DNA of 64,000 bases, taken from positions 1,054,001 to 1,118,000 of the forward strand of contig JBLDXI010000003.1 of the NCBI GenBank assembly GCA_047495785.1, written 5' to 3'. The notes beneath the pieces were generated by a model, which saw only the letters and a list, made by a program, of their open reading frames with translations, ran no database searches and was not told the DNA's origin. Below are positions 45,944 to 57,572 of this stretch, in pieces. The stretch's first letter is position 1; the number at the start of each line of letters is the position of its first letter. A program made the position numbers and the translations under genes. The stretch is from Lepidodermella squamata. Its lineage: Eukaryota > Gastrotricha.

Positions 45944-48900
45944 ATGTCGTCGGAGCACAGCCGTTTCGCGTTCAAGCGCAACGTGACTGCCCTGCTGACG
46001 TTCGAGAAGCTAGATGTCGGCAAATCAGCGGTTGGCGAGGGTGATAATGTGTTTCAGAATCTATGGCTAGGCTGTACGATCGCCGCATTCAGCAACATTG
46101 TCATCGCAGCGGGGCTGAACGTTCAGAAATACACGCATATGAAGCTGACGGCTCAGCAAAATGCGACGATGATTTCAGCCGCGGAACAGCAGAACAGGAC
46201 CCCTGTTGGTGCTAGTGCCAGTGCGTGTGCCGAGAACGCTAACACGAGTGCGGTTTCATTGAAGTACTACCGATTTCCGCTGTGGTGGTTCGGCATTTTG
46301 CTGTTGGTTATGGGCGAAATGGGCAATTTTGTGGCGTATGGCGTTGCGCCAGCGTCGGCTATCGCACCGCTCGGTATCACGTGCGTCATAGCGAATGTTG
46401 GCATTGCGAAGATTTTCCTCAAAGAAACGCTCCGAGTTTCTACTCTTGTCGGTTAGTTTTTTGCTGTGCATTTTAGTGGAGTAAAGTATCAAGAATTATT
46501 CAAAACTTTGCTTTACAAACTTCAAAATTGAATTGATTGCATTTTGGGCTTGAAAATATTTCAAGGGGTCTTAGCGGAAACCAAATATTGGAATTTTCAA
46601 CGGGCGTAAAACCATTTTTCGAAACTTTCAAGGATTCCATGATTGATTCAATTGAAAATTCAAAATAGGTACATCATATCTAAATTCAGCGTGAAATTCG
46701 TTGTAAGACGCATTCTTCACTTTAGAATTCAGCATTGCCTTAATTTCTTTGAGTCAATAGATAATATGAGGCATGTTTTTTTTAGGGGTTTCATCCGACT
46801 TGTTTCATCCGACAACCAAAAATGAGACTTGCCGACATGCTTTCTCATATTTTCAAAAACTCACAGTAAAAAAATCGGATCGTCATAAATCTTTCACCAT
46901 GAAATTCTACCGGTTCAGGGGCCAAAATAGGGTGCATTAAAGGGAAAATCGAACTCGAAAAAAATGACTTTCGTCGCATTTTTGGTTGTCGGATGAAATA
47001 AGACATTGGTCGGATAAAAAAGGCACTGTTCGGATGAAAAAAGTCACACCCTATTTTTAGGACTGTGAGTACGAGATGTCTTCAAATTAGGAAATTTTAA
47101 AATATTAGCTAAAAAATTTCACGAAGAAATGAGCCGTATGCATAAGAAAATGAACTAAAATTAAGGAATTTTGTTATGCAAATGGCATATTCCCCATTTT
47201 ATCGTAAATTCAATATCTGACCGAATTTTTCTTTATTTGTTAATCATTTAATTTTCATTTTAGGAAGCTTTATCGGAGTGTGCGGTGCTGTTCTACTGGT
47301 ACTTTTCATCGCGAAAGAGAACGATACGATTCTTGATCCGCGAGGCGTCCAAGACGCCGTCACCCAACCTTATTTTGTGCTTTATTTGGTATGAAATGCC
47401 ACTTATCGATTACCAATAGTCAACTCTCTTTGTTTAATTTGCTCACAGACCGGCCTAGCCGTCGCAATGGTTGTGCTTTTCCTGCTCTACTACGTGCAAC
47501 GAAACAAGTCTCTACTGGTTATCCTATTCATTGCCAATATTTTAGGTAATAAAAATGAAATTTATACAGCTTTTTATATGAATTTATTGTGTTCAATTTT
47601 CAGCCGCTATTACCGTCATTTCGGCGAAGGCTGTTTCCGGATTCGCGGTTCTGTTCCTACGCGGCTCGCTTTCCCTCCTGGGCCTACTCACTCAGCCCGT
47701 TTTATTCTTCCTGATTTCATGTGTTATCCTGACCGGCATCACTCAAGTCAAGTAAGTTTCGCAATTTACTGGAAAAGTTTGATAATATTCAATGGAGTCG
47801 TGTGGCGCAGGTTCTTATTTTTTTAACGAAAATTGCCACCACCTATAATCTTCTGGTTGTTTTCACTTGATGTCCAATGAAAATAAACATGAATAGCTTT
47901 GTAAGGGTTTCAGTCAGCGCTTGGGGTAGATTGACACTTTGGTTGGCTATCAAAATTTTCGCGTAGGAGTAGTAGAAATAAGGTACATAGCCAGCATAAG
48001 AATCGACCTAATGTTGTGTTTAATAAATTTCGCGTTTAGCTTATGAATAGCACCTGCTCTCAGTCGATTCCGCTTCTTTATTCGCGCATGCATAAATTGA
48101 CAGTTGATCAGCTGCCTTGAATTACCACCAATGTTTTAGGTATAGTTTTAGTTATAGCTTTGATGAATGCTGTTCATTCGAATAGTAAGCAATTTAGATA
48201 ACGACAGAGCAGAAGAACAGAGGAAGGAAAAGAGAAGTCTGCACTTACCTGGGTTTACTAATTAATCGATATAAGGAGAAAAGAATGATCCATTTGAACT
48301 ACCTGATTCTGGTTTTTCATTTGGATTGAATATTTGATCGTGAATGAGCGCCATTGTCTAATCTTGTGTGAACTAGCTTGCGTTTTCTACCATTGTTACT
48401 GGAAACTGGAAATAATTGACATGTGCTTCTGGGTAAGACTCACACCTCACCGGTGTGATAGCGGACTTGGGTCTTATTGTGCTGACTACGCTCGCTCGAC
48501 TTTAACGAAAGATCTGAATCATAGGCTTCCTGATCTTGAAAGGTTCCACTTATTGCAGAAACGCAAGTCTCAAATGCGTTAAATTCACTCAATATGTAAT
48601 TCCATCACTCTCATCAATCATTTCATTTCTCTGCATGACTGTTACCTATAGATGATGGTTAATGCTTGGTTAGGAATGGGTCTATCTCTGTCACGATTTC
48701 TCAATCTGAAGCAAGTCAAAGCTTGAAATTTCGTCCCAGTCAAATTAGATTTAGGCTTCTTTAGTTGTCGATGACTTTTGGGTCGGTGAATACATTTGCA
48801 GGGTTACTGGCGTTACCAACTAAAACCCCTTTCAAATTCGAATAGTGCTGCAAATGTACCGAACAGTTTCGGCAGTGGATCCAGAGTTGAAAGAAACAGT

Positions 48901-51900
48901 TAGTGAAGCCAGTGACTCAATTTTTATTTCGCAATAGTCAGATTTATCTCTTCTATTTTTCACTGGTTAATGGTTACTGGCATATAATACCGCGGCTTTA
49001 TCGATCTGTTGAAATTTACTCAGATAATGCGCGACCTTGACCGTTTTCGATAGCATTGCTGATCTCATTCGCTTTGTCTTTGATGGCGTCTTTTATGCTT
49101 GAACCAGCAGCGTGGGGCTTTCTAGAAATAGTGCGAGCCTCAGCATTCAGCGACTCGAGCTCGCTAACGACTAGGCCAACCTAAATGGAAAAAATTGCTG
49201 ACAACATCTGTCAAAAATGATAAATTCAACCCTACCAGAACAGCGAAAATTACGAAGCGGATCATGGCTTTTGAAAAATAAAACCGTTAAAACCGTGATG
49301 ATAATTAAGTAATTTTTAAAAGAAATACTGAAAATAATTCAATTGCCCGGTGTGTTTTATAAGGTTTCGCGTCATAATCACGTGCTCGATCTTGGACATC
49401 ACGCGCATCAATTTTATTTATTCTTGCTAGCTCGTTGTTAAGAAAAATGCTTGAAAGTTTGCTTAGCTGCGTTGTCACCTGAGGTGCTTTTGAAAAAAAT
49501 ATTTTTTATCTATGGATTGGCCGCACAACAAGATGCTCTGAAATTTCGAAATTGAATGAATTGAATGGTTTCCAGATTGACGCGTTTCATGTTCGCAAAA
49601 AATGCATTTCATTCCACCCAAAACGTATTGCAAACGTATTTATAATGTTACTGGAAATAAAGGATAAGTATTTTGCATGAATTTTTGCTAAGGAGACTGA
49701 GGTCTTATTCTGTTAACTACGCCCGCCAGCCTGACCAGATCTAATTGATTCCACTTATTTAAACGCAAATATTTCAATGCGCTGAATTCACTCAACATGT
49801 AATTCCATCATCAATCTATCGGATTCACCGCATTTATTTGTCTGCTGCTTCTATATCACAATTTCTTAATCCGAAGCAAAGCTTCAAATGTCGTCCAAAT
49901 CAAATTAGAATTAGGCTTCCTTAGTTGTCGATGACTTTTGGGTCGGTGAATACATTTCAATTCTGAGCAACTGGAACCCTTTCAAATTCGGATAGTTGAA
50001 AACCCGTGCTGCGAAGGTACAGAACCTTATTTTCGGCAGTGTATCCAGAGTTGTGAAAACAATTCGTGAAACTAATTACTCCAATTTTATTTCGCAATTT
50101 TTCTTTTCACAATCGCCAGCTTCATCTCATCTCATCTATTTCTCTCGCAACTGGGTAATGATTACTGTTATATCATACCGCGGCTTTCTCGACTTGTTTA
50201 AATGTACTCGGATAGTGCGCGACCTTTACCTGCTTTTCGCGATGGCTTTGCTAACCGCATTCACCGGGTTGGAAATTTTGATTTTTCCAATAAAAGCGCC
50301 AATGTCTTTGTTGAAAGCTGCGTTAGGATGTTTAAGTCCCTTGGTATTAGCTTGACCTTTCCCATTTCCGGCGGCGTTGTGAGCCGCATTCGCCTGGTTG
50401 GCAATGTTGTTTTTGATGTTTGCAATAACAGCGCCAATGTCTTTTTTGATCGCAATTTTCGAATTAGCGCGAGCCTCAGCATTCAGCGACTCGAACTCGC
50501 TAACAGCTAGACCAACCTGAATTGAAAAAATTAGTAGCTGTGAAAAACTGACAAAATTCAACCCTACCAAAACAGCGAAAATTACAAAGCGGATCATGGC
50601 TTTTGAAAATTGAGACCGGAAAATGATGATGAAAATTGAAGTAATGAAAATTAGCGAACTCTCCGGTATGTTTTATAGGTTTGGCATTGCTAAAATATGC
50701 ACCTGCTTAACGTACTCATCGATTTTTTTCATTCTTACTGGCTCGTTGTCAAGAAATATCAGTTTGCTTAGCTGCATCGGCAATTAAGGCTTTATTAAAT
50801 TTTTTTTTCTATGAAATAAAATTCGAATAGCGGGAATAAATAATGAAGAATTGCAGTTTTTCAAGTTGAGAAATTCGAAATGAAAGTCGATTTTTATTTT
50901 TTTGGGGTTCTAAGTGACTGAAATAGTTCAATTTATTTGATGTTTTACTTGAATTTCGCATGAAAATTCTCTTTTTTGCAGATTCGTCCAAGATGCTCTG
51001 TCCATTTACCCGGCGACTTTTGTCGTACCCGTCAACTACATTCTATTCACGCTGAGCGCAATCACCGCCGGCATCATTTTCTACGGCGAACTGCTCGGCC
51101 TAGGCGAGGTGAACATCATCATCTTCATCATCGGCTGCGTGCTGTGTTTCGCCGGCGTGTTTCTAATCACGGACGACGGCCGGGCGTGTGCGATGATGGC
51201 CCAGGCGCGTCACGGTCTGTCGAACAGCGGCACCCAGATCGGCGAGGTGACGTCGTACGGCGCCGGCGGGGTGACTGCAACGTCTTCGCTGGCGAACGGT
51301 GCTCAGTCTGGGCCGAATACAGCGGCGGCGCCGGCGAATCAGAACCGCGTGATGACGCTTCTGAGGGATTGCGTTAAAATTACGCAGACTAAATTTGAAC
51401 TACAGCCGCTGTTGCATTCCTCGCCGGCTCAGCAAACGCAACAGCAGCAACTGGCCGCTGCGGCTGCGAAGCAAGCGGAAATTCAACAGCAGAAATCGAT
51501 TGATGCTCAACAGGTGGGTTATATATTGTAACTAAATCGGACGGGTCCTAATATTGTATGCTGCTGAAATTGAAGTTCTATCGGCCTTATTCGAGCGTAC
51601 TAGTTCTTAATTACTTCGATTCCTTGCGGTTTCGGCCTTTTTTGATTGATTCTCTTCATGGCCCTGGGATCTTCAATTGTATTTTACTGGTACCATCAGC
51701 TTTGTTCAGTTATTCTGCTGATATCGGAAAAAATCATCGAGTTTTAAAATCGATACTTGGAATCGATATCGTCTTCAAATCAGTTAGTCCCGAATCTGAA
51801 AGAGACAATCGATGATTCTCAATCGATTTAATTTATGCTAGCAGGAATAAGGTTTTTTGCCTGCGATTTCTGAGATTGTATTCAGATTCTCAATGCAGTT

Positions 51901-53666
51901 AGATGCAATTAAATCAGATCAAAAGGTTCTGTCAGAAACTATTTCCTTTTACTACCGCACGCTGATTCCGAAACAATCATTGATGAGCTGAGTTATGAGT
52001 TACTGGTGTGTAAGGTATGAACAGTTCACTGGTAGACCTAGATCTGGCATTTCCTTGGTCACGACATCAAAATTACCGTCATGTTTTTGGGGAAGAATCA
52101 GACATGGCCCATTTCAGCTGGATAGTGGCTGCTTGTGCAGCTGGAGATCAATCTCCTCAAATGCAGATCGACTGTCAAATTTCCCATACCACCGAGACTC
52201 GTGTAGAAATAATTTGTAAATATATCTTTATACCTACGAGCATTATAACGGTGACTGATTTCGTCGAATCAACGCCGAAACGCTGACCTTCCAGCTGAGT
52301 TATGCGAAAATTAGCGAGGAAATCCTGCATTTGCAACGTGCACTTGAGAGTCCGTCTTTTTCCGCGCTTGAAGTCCTTCTTCATCTGTTCGTTCCAGTGC
52401 ACGATTCCATCAGATTGCTCCTCTGAAGAAATGGCTGTGAGTTCGACAAATGGGTTATCGGACAAACGGTGTTGGTTTAGCTCCTCGGTCAGTTGCCGCT
52501 GAACAAAATCGTGAATATCGTATACGGATATCATTTGCTCTGGTAGATTGTGAAAAGTTTCAATTAGGAAATTGCCTTGATTAGAATCTGATTCTTCCAA
52601 TGCATGAATGTTCTTGCGCAAGGCGAGAGGGCCACTCGATTTTAGAAGGGAGATGAGCTGCGGTAGTAACGCGGCTTCTTCAAGCATGAGTGTACTTCCG
52701 AGCGGAAGATCCATTTCGGCGCTGTACGAAAATGCTGCCAGCGTCGTACGAAAACGATGACATGGGATTTTATTTAAATGAGTTTTATTAGCCTATGAGA
52801 ATCTTTAGAATGACAAGCTCCACCAACTCGTAGGTTAAATGTGGAAGGATTCGAATCGAGTAGTATCCACATCACAAATACAGGAATTCATAGGGCCTTG
52901 AGTTTTCACTTGCACAGAAGAAAATTGGCTGGGTTTTGGGGAGGTGAAGAGTCGAGACGCAGTCGGGAGTAAAATTGCCAAATTTTAGATGGAAACATTC
53001 AGTCATAAGTTGGAACAGGACGATCCTGATGTTGTCGTTATGCTTGTGAAAGAGCCTAATCACCTCGGCGAGGTTCATTTTCTTCGAGAGTTCAAGATTC
53101 ATTGCCAGCACAGCTCAATCTAACATTTTTGCTCTGCGCATTCCATGATTCTCCGCCTCACTTTACCTGTTAGCTCGTCGAGCTATGAGCGGAGTTTCTC
53201 GTAACGAGCTGAGGGGGACGCAGACTCATTTTTCAACTTCGGACAAAAAGTCTAGAGTTTAATTTGTTGTCCGGCCATTTTTTGTCAATTACTAAAATTT
53301 TGTCAATTTTTCTAGGTGTCAATGAATGACGAAAAAATGACAACTACACTACGAATGTCGGAGCCGTCGCCAATCTCCAAGCACTTGACTTCCATGAACA
53401 GCGATATTATTGGCAAATCGAGTTCATTCGCAACTCTGAGCCCTGCCCCGCGCGGCGAGCCGTTGAAACTTCACATCGAAAAGCCGGAAGATCCTAAAGA
53501 GCTGTCTCTAACCGTGATTGTTGAAGGCGGCGATCACAAGAAAACAACACCGCCGCCGTCTGACTTGCCCACGGTTGATGCGATGCGGCCGATTGCCTCG
53601 TATCTAACGCCTGAACATGACCATACGTTGACAAATCCTGATGAAGTGAACAACAATGAAAAATGA
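45944..53666 (+). CDS. NIPA-family magnesium transporter
   Basis: Exons 45944-46451, 47264-47388, 47449-47545, 47604-47751, 50982-51513 and 53316-53666, all phase-consistent, give 586 aa. The family core of about nine membrane segments reads FGILLLVMGEMGNFVAYGVA, PLGITCVIANVGIAKIFLKE, GVCGAVLLVLFIAKEND, VPVNYILFTLSAITAGIIFY and GCVLCFAGVFLITDDGR. NIPA proteins move Mg2+ across plasma and endosomal membranes. The N-terminal about 90 residues and the Gln/Ala-rich then Ser/Pro-rich C-terminal about 200 residues exceed the usual 330-400 aa. Introns of 0.8, 3.2 and 1.8 kb are the largest coding introns in the central window. The 3.2-kb and 1.8-kb introns host nested minus-strand genes or ORFs. Confidence 0.9.
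46803..46998. repeat. Short perfect inverted repeat in NIPA intron 1
   Basis: TTTCATCCGACAACCAAAAATG at 46803-46824 is exactly inverted at 46977-46998, with a 152-bp loop. Further CGGATGA/CGGATAA copies flank both arms (about 46790-47040). It could be a small MITE relic or a hairpin in the intron RNA. Confidence 0.7.
49016..49265 (-). CDS. Small secreted peptide precursor, copy A (nested in NIPA intron)
   Basis: Exons 49236-49265 and 49016-49180 (phase 0, 55-bp intron) give 64 aa. The signal peptide MIRFVIFAVLVGLVVSE is almost identical to copy B. The mature region is short and helix-prone: SLNAEARTISRKPHAAGSS, then IKDAIKDKANEISNAIENGQ. No Cys. The intron position and a TATA box at the same distance are shared with copy B. 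Function unknown; size, secretion and amphipathic helix fit a secreted antimicrobial or signalling peptide, by inference only. Confidence 0.75.
49355..49361 (-). promoter_or_regulatory. TATA box of peptide gene copy A
   Basis: TATAAAA on the minus strand, about 90 bp upstream of the copy A start codon. The same element occurs in copy B, which supports an independent promoter inside the host intron. Confidence 0.65.
50226..50597 (-). CDS. Small secreted cationic peptide precursor, copy B (nested in NIPA intron)
   Basis: Exons 50568-50597 and 50226-50516 (phase 0, 51-bp intron) give 106 aa. The signal peptide MIRFVIFAVLVGLAVSE is shared with copy A. The mature part contains two related amphipathic units, KKDIGAVIANIKNNI and NKDIGAFIGKIKISN, separated by an Asn/Ala/Gly-rich linker. 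Lys-rich, Cys-free and with few acidic residues, so strongly cationic, in the style of linear helical antimicrobial peptides. The stop at 50226-50228 (SR-stop) lies earlier than the aligned stop of copy A. Alternatively AGCAG|GTAAAG could be a splice donor extending it. Confidence 0.78.
   Translation of the reverse strand: MIRFVIFAVLVGLNFVSFSQLLIFSIQVGLAVSEFESLNAEARANSKIAIKKDIGAVIANIKNNIANQANAAHNAAGNGKGQANTKGLKHPNAAFNKDIGAFIGKIKISNPVNAVSKAIAKSR
50671..50677 (-). promoter_or_regulatory. TATA box of peptide gene copy B
   Basis: TATAAAA on the minus strand, about 75 bp upstream of the copy B start codon, in sequence aligned with the copy A element (CCGGT...GTTTTATA on the plus strand). Confidence 0.65.
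52175..52714 (-). CDS. Unclassified ORF nested in a NIPA intron
   Basis: An open frame of 179 codons on the minus strand within the 1.8-kb intron 51514-53315. It starts MDLPLGSTLMLEEAALLPQL and contains NLPEQMISVYDIHDFVQRQL and a basic stretch KKDFKRGKRR. The last 30 or so residues (after QRFGVDSTKS) become hydrophobic and may be intronic or UTR. Composition looks protein-like, but no family was recognised and there is no supporting splice site or repeat copy in the window. Confidence 0.4.
   Translation of the reverse strand: MDLPLGSTLMLEEAALLPQLISLLKSSGPLALRKNIHALEESDSNQGNFLIETFHNLPEQMISVYDIHDFVQRQLTEELNQHRLSDNPFVELTAISSEEQSDGIVHWNEQMKKDFKRGKRRTLKCTLQMQDFLANFRITQLEGQRFGVDSTKSVTVIMLVGIKIYLQIISTRVSVVWEI
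52872..53111 (-). CDS. Short unclassified ORF nested in a NIPA intron
   Basis: 79 codons, starting MLAMNLELSKKMNLAEVIRL and continuing LFQLMTECFHLKFGNF. It lies 160 bp upstream of the 52.2-52.7 kb ORF on the same strand and might be a 5' exon of the same gene, but I found no splice pair that joins them in frame. Confidence 0.3.
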   Translation of the reverse strand: MLAMNLELSKKMNLAEVIRLFHKHNDNIRIVLFQLMTECFHLKFGNFTPDCVSTLHLPKTQPIFFCASENSRPYEFLYL

Positions 53667-54307
53667 TCGCCAAAATTTTTTCCATGAGAAATTGCAATAT
53701 TTTTCGTTTTTTTTGAGAGAGCTATTATTATTATAATTATTTATTCATCGAGTCTCGTTTTACGTTTTGCTCAAACAGTCGTCTTTTTCGTGATGATTAT
53801 TTTGTCAGTTTTTACTATGAACGGACCAAAAACAAGTTTTTTCACCTTGTGATGTGTGACGAGCCATTTGCTAGAAATGAGTCATCGATATTTTGCTGCG
53901 TGATGATTTTTTTATTATTCCCCTTCGCTATATATCTAGCCAGACCCAGTATTTATTCCTCGCAGAGCTAATTGATCTTTCATGCTAAGTTACCAAATAA
54001 TTTTGAATTCATTGAAGACGTGAAAAATTCTATTTTATTTTGGGTCGTGAATCTGTTGTCTGGAAAATGTCTATTTATTAGTTTTCTCGGCTATTCAATA
54101 ATAGTTTCCCATCAATTTCTGAAAATTCTTTCTTCAGCCGAAAATTCCGAATAATTTATATGAGAGAGCTCAGCCATATCTTCAATTCCTTGATTGATAA
54201 AATCGAGAGTAATTAACAAGAATTTTTCTTAATTTTTAGGGATTTTTATTTATTGCAAATCGGAACGTTCGTCTACAATCCTATACAAATCTTTTCACGG
54301 CATTCGA
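53667..54307. other. Spacer between NIPA-family and RBM33 genes
   Basis: About 640 bp. A TTTTTAG acceptor at about 54240 precedes a short apparent 5' UTR exon (54241-54310) of the RBM33 gene. Otherwise nothing recognised. Confidence 0.5.
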
Positions 54308-57300
54308 ATGGTAAGTGGAAACTTAAAAAAAATATTTCATATAATTTTATTTATTTTTAAAATTTTCAAAATAATTTGTGAATTTTTTAAAGTTGAGAAT
54401 ATATTTCACCTTATTTTTTTCAGGCCGACGAATTGAATGAAGATGTATTACTCGGCGGTGATTTGAATTACGAAGATAATTTGCTCGACTACGACGAGGA
54501 CAATATATTGAGTGACAATTTCGAAAACAACAACGCCCCATCCCAACCTTTCCTGTCATCCGGAGGAAACGACTTACGCACCAGTTTATCCCGAACCATC
54601 AGCAACGACGTGGCGATAGATCACGGCGAGGAGAATATTTTCGAAGACGAAGAGCCTGTCGACGATTTGTTGGATGGAACCGGCGGTGATGTTCATGGCA
54701 ACCAGGAGGACGATTTGTTAGAGCCTAGTCCCGTTGAAAAACGGCGCGAATCCGTCAACACGGGAGACTCGCCCGATCGAGAGCGGGTCGGCCGTTTCGA
54801 GGCAGAGCGGGAGGATGTTCGGGCTCAGTTGAGTTATCGCGAGGACACTAGGGCGTCGATGCGGGGCAGCGGCAGAGGCGGCCGGGGTGGTTTCTACGAA
54901 AATCGAGGTCGCGGCAATTACCACGAGAATAAATTTCAGCGCGGTAGAGGGAACGGCAATTTCGGGCCTCAGCGCGGCTCTTTTCGCGGGCACGGGCAAA
55001 ACCCAAATTTTCAGCCTCGAATTTCTCCGCAAATGCCGTTTCAACCCGCTGTTTTGCAAATGTCGGTCCAACCCCAGCCGGATCCTCAGCAGTTGTTGCT
55101 GGCGAATATTCGACTGACAGGCATGCAGCCTCAAGTTTTGTTGGATCAATCTCAACAGCAGCGGCCTATGTTTCCGGTTAATGTGTTCAACCCTGTTGCG
55201 GGGTTGCAAATGGTGCAGGCTCAACAGCAGCAGCAACAACAACAACAACGGCCGGTTATGATCGCAACGGCTCAGCCTCAGCGGCCAGCAATCGACCCAG
55301 CTCAACAACAGGCCGAATTATTTCAGGTAATTCAGCTGGAATTAAATGTTAATGTTGAAGTAAAAAATTAGAGGGCTTATATATAAATTATTAAATGTTG
55401 ATAATTTTTATGGAATGGAATTGGATGTGTCAAGTGGATCCGTTAAAATTAAGGTTCCAGCGCTAAATTTGAGTTGAAGCTTTAGATTTTCCGAAATGGA
55501 TGTATTTTGGGTTTGAAGTTTTATTATGAAATATAACTTTTTAAACCTAACCGATATCGATTTCCTATATTGATTTTCAGTGATTTTCCGATATCAGTAG
55601 TCCATGAGAATTTCACTCAATAAGCAGTCCATAAGAATTCCTCATGACCGAGTGGATCAGGCTGCTTAACCTTCATTTTCGCGCGGCAAATGCTTAGACT
55701 TTTTCGATATATTTCGATAAATTTTGCCAATCTAGTAATTCTAGTGGCGAAAAATAGCTTGGAAATGAGAATTTTAGCTTTCTCTCTTTGGTATAACGAA
55801 AATATCCATTTTATCGAGCGTCAAAATGGGCTGTAGATTTCTTTACCTCTCGTCTGAACATCAGGAACTTCACAGATTTGAAGATTTTTTTTTAAAGCTA
55901 TTCGATGTTTTTTCGTTCACTGATATTTAAATTGGATTCGCTTCAGCTGGTTTGCTAATTGGGTATTAAATTGGCTCATTTTTCTCAAACAAAAATTCCT
56001 TGGTCAATCGTGGGCAAATACCTAATCCTTATGATTTTAAAATCTATAATTTTGATATTTTAGGCACTGTTGATGGAACGTGAGCGGCAAATGGTTGAGC
56101 AGCAGGCTCATCAGCACGATTTCCTACTGCAAAAACAGCAAGAACTGGCGCAGCAACAAGCTCAAGCTCTTCTAGCCACCCAAGTCCTGTTACAGCAGCA
56201 GCATCAACAAAATAACCTGCATCGATCAGCCGAGGAAGAGAAGCTTCGGCAACAACAGGACGCTTTTCTCGCGAGTTTGGCCGCTAAACCCGTTCGAAAT
56301 GTTGCTCCGACCCCGCAACAGCAGCAACCGCAACAACATCAACCGCAGTCTCAGACTGTTTTTCCGCAAATGCAATCTCAAAGTAAGCCGCAAAATTTGG
56401 AACCCCAACTCCAGGCTTTGAGCGGCGAGCCGAGGCGGAAAATTTTGCTGAATCCGCAATTCCAGCAGAAAATGATGGCCCAACAAGGTGCTACTGCTGC
56501 TGCCCAGGCTCCTGGGCCTGAAACAGCGGCGTCGAATCGTAGAATAGTCCTAGCCCCATCGAAACGCGACTCATCTGGCCAAGCGTTGCCGGATGAAATC
56601 AGCCCGGCGAAAATACCGAAACCAACCACAAATCCGACCCCGGAAAAACCAGTTTCGACCTCGAAGCCGGTTCCGGCTAAAACCTCGTCAAGTATCGACA
56701 ATAACGGGCCGGCTAAAACTGAGCAACCGGTGAGCAAAAAGGATGCCGAGCCCGTTAAACCACCTGTTGCTTCCTCCACCGCCGCCGCGCCCACTTCGTA
56801 TGAAAGTGAGTATGAGCGGGCGGAACGTGAGCGGGAAGTAGCGCGCACCCGGGTGCGTATCAAGCGAGAGGCGTCGCGGTTTCAAATGTCGGCCGAGCAG
56901 ATTTCGGAGGTTGAGAAAATGGTTTTCGACCAGGGCGTCGATGTTTCAGCGGCTGTGGCTGCTGTCAAACAAGGTCTGCGAGCGCCGAGTAGTGCGCCGA
57001 AAAAACCCGCACCGCAAGTACCCGTATCAAAAGTGAGTTGAAATTCGAAATATATTTCATGCGGAAAAATGTGTTGAAATAAAATTTTGAAAAATTTCAA
57101 TTAAAAATAAATAAAAAAATAAATTTGAAATTAAAATTAAAATTTAATTTTGTTAGGCCGTTGCTCCTGTATCCCGCCGTACCTGCGTTTTGATCGAGAA
57201 TGTATCGAGCGCAACGTCATCTGAGAAAATCGCCAAATGGTGCCGAAATGTTGGCGAAGTCTTGGTATGCTTCAAAAACTCGGAAAACTTGTATTTTTTC

Positions 57301-57572
57301 ATTTTCATTTTTCATTTCAGTCTTGTGTGCGAAAATCGTCAAACAGCATTCTGGTCAAGTTCCGCGATTCGAAAGCCGCGGCCGAAATGGCGTCGAAATA
57401 TTCAAGGTGGAGTGTTGATGAGATGCGGTTGCCGCCTCCTCACCTATCTCTTTATAATATAATATTAAAAATAGGCCTTAAAGTAGCAATTAATCATAGA
57501 ATATACAAAAATATAAGAGTAATATATCATGATAATCTGGGCCTATTTTCTCCATCTTTCACGTTTTTCTAA
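54308..57572 (+). CDS. RBM33: RNA-binding protein 33 homologue
   Basis: RBM33 is a nuclear RNA-binding adaptor linked to mRNA export and to m6A-reader/ALKBH5 functions in vertebrates. Coding exons are 54308-54310 (ATG only), 54424-55326, 56064-57032, 57157-57264 and 57321-57572; about 744 aa. N-terminal acidic ADELNEDVLLGGDLNYEDN matches the family's DEELNDDLL block. An RGG-rich segment (GSGRGGRGGFYENRGRG) follows at about residues 145-195. Then come long Gln-rich and Pro/Gln-rich regions and a helical ERAEREREVARTRVRIKRE segment. Last is a divergent RRM: TCVLIENVSSATSSEKIAKW, then NSILVKFRDSKAAAEMASKY. The C-terminal about 45 residues after PPPHLSLYN are AT-rich and may be a wrongly extended end. 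Confidence 0.83.

Larger units (their letters stand above)
48460..50800. repeat. Tandem segmental duplication (two copies of about 1 kb)
   Basis: About 48460-49480 and 49695-50800 are diverged direct copies inside the 3.2-kb NIPA intron. Shared blocks include GTTGTCGATGACTTTTGGGT (near 48765 and 49925), CACTCAA.ATGTAATTCCATCA (near 48590 and 49795), the whole small secreted-peptide gene, and GTTTGCTTAGCTGC (near 49455 and 50765). End points are approximate. Confidence 0.75.

Noticed and set aside
54718-55308. 196-codon antisense ORF with poly-Leu
   Set aside because: The Leu run is the complement of the poly-Gln tract of RBM33.
56378-56863. 161-codon antisense ORF in RBM33 exon 3
   Set aside because: Shadow of the Pro/Ser/Thr-rich RBM33 frame, whose phase joins both neighbouring exons.
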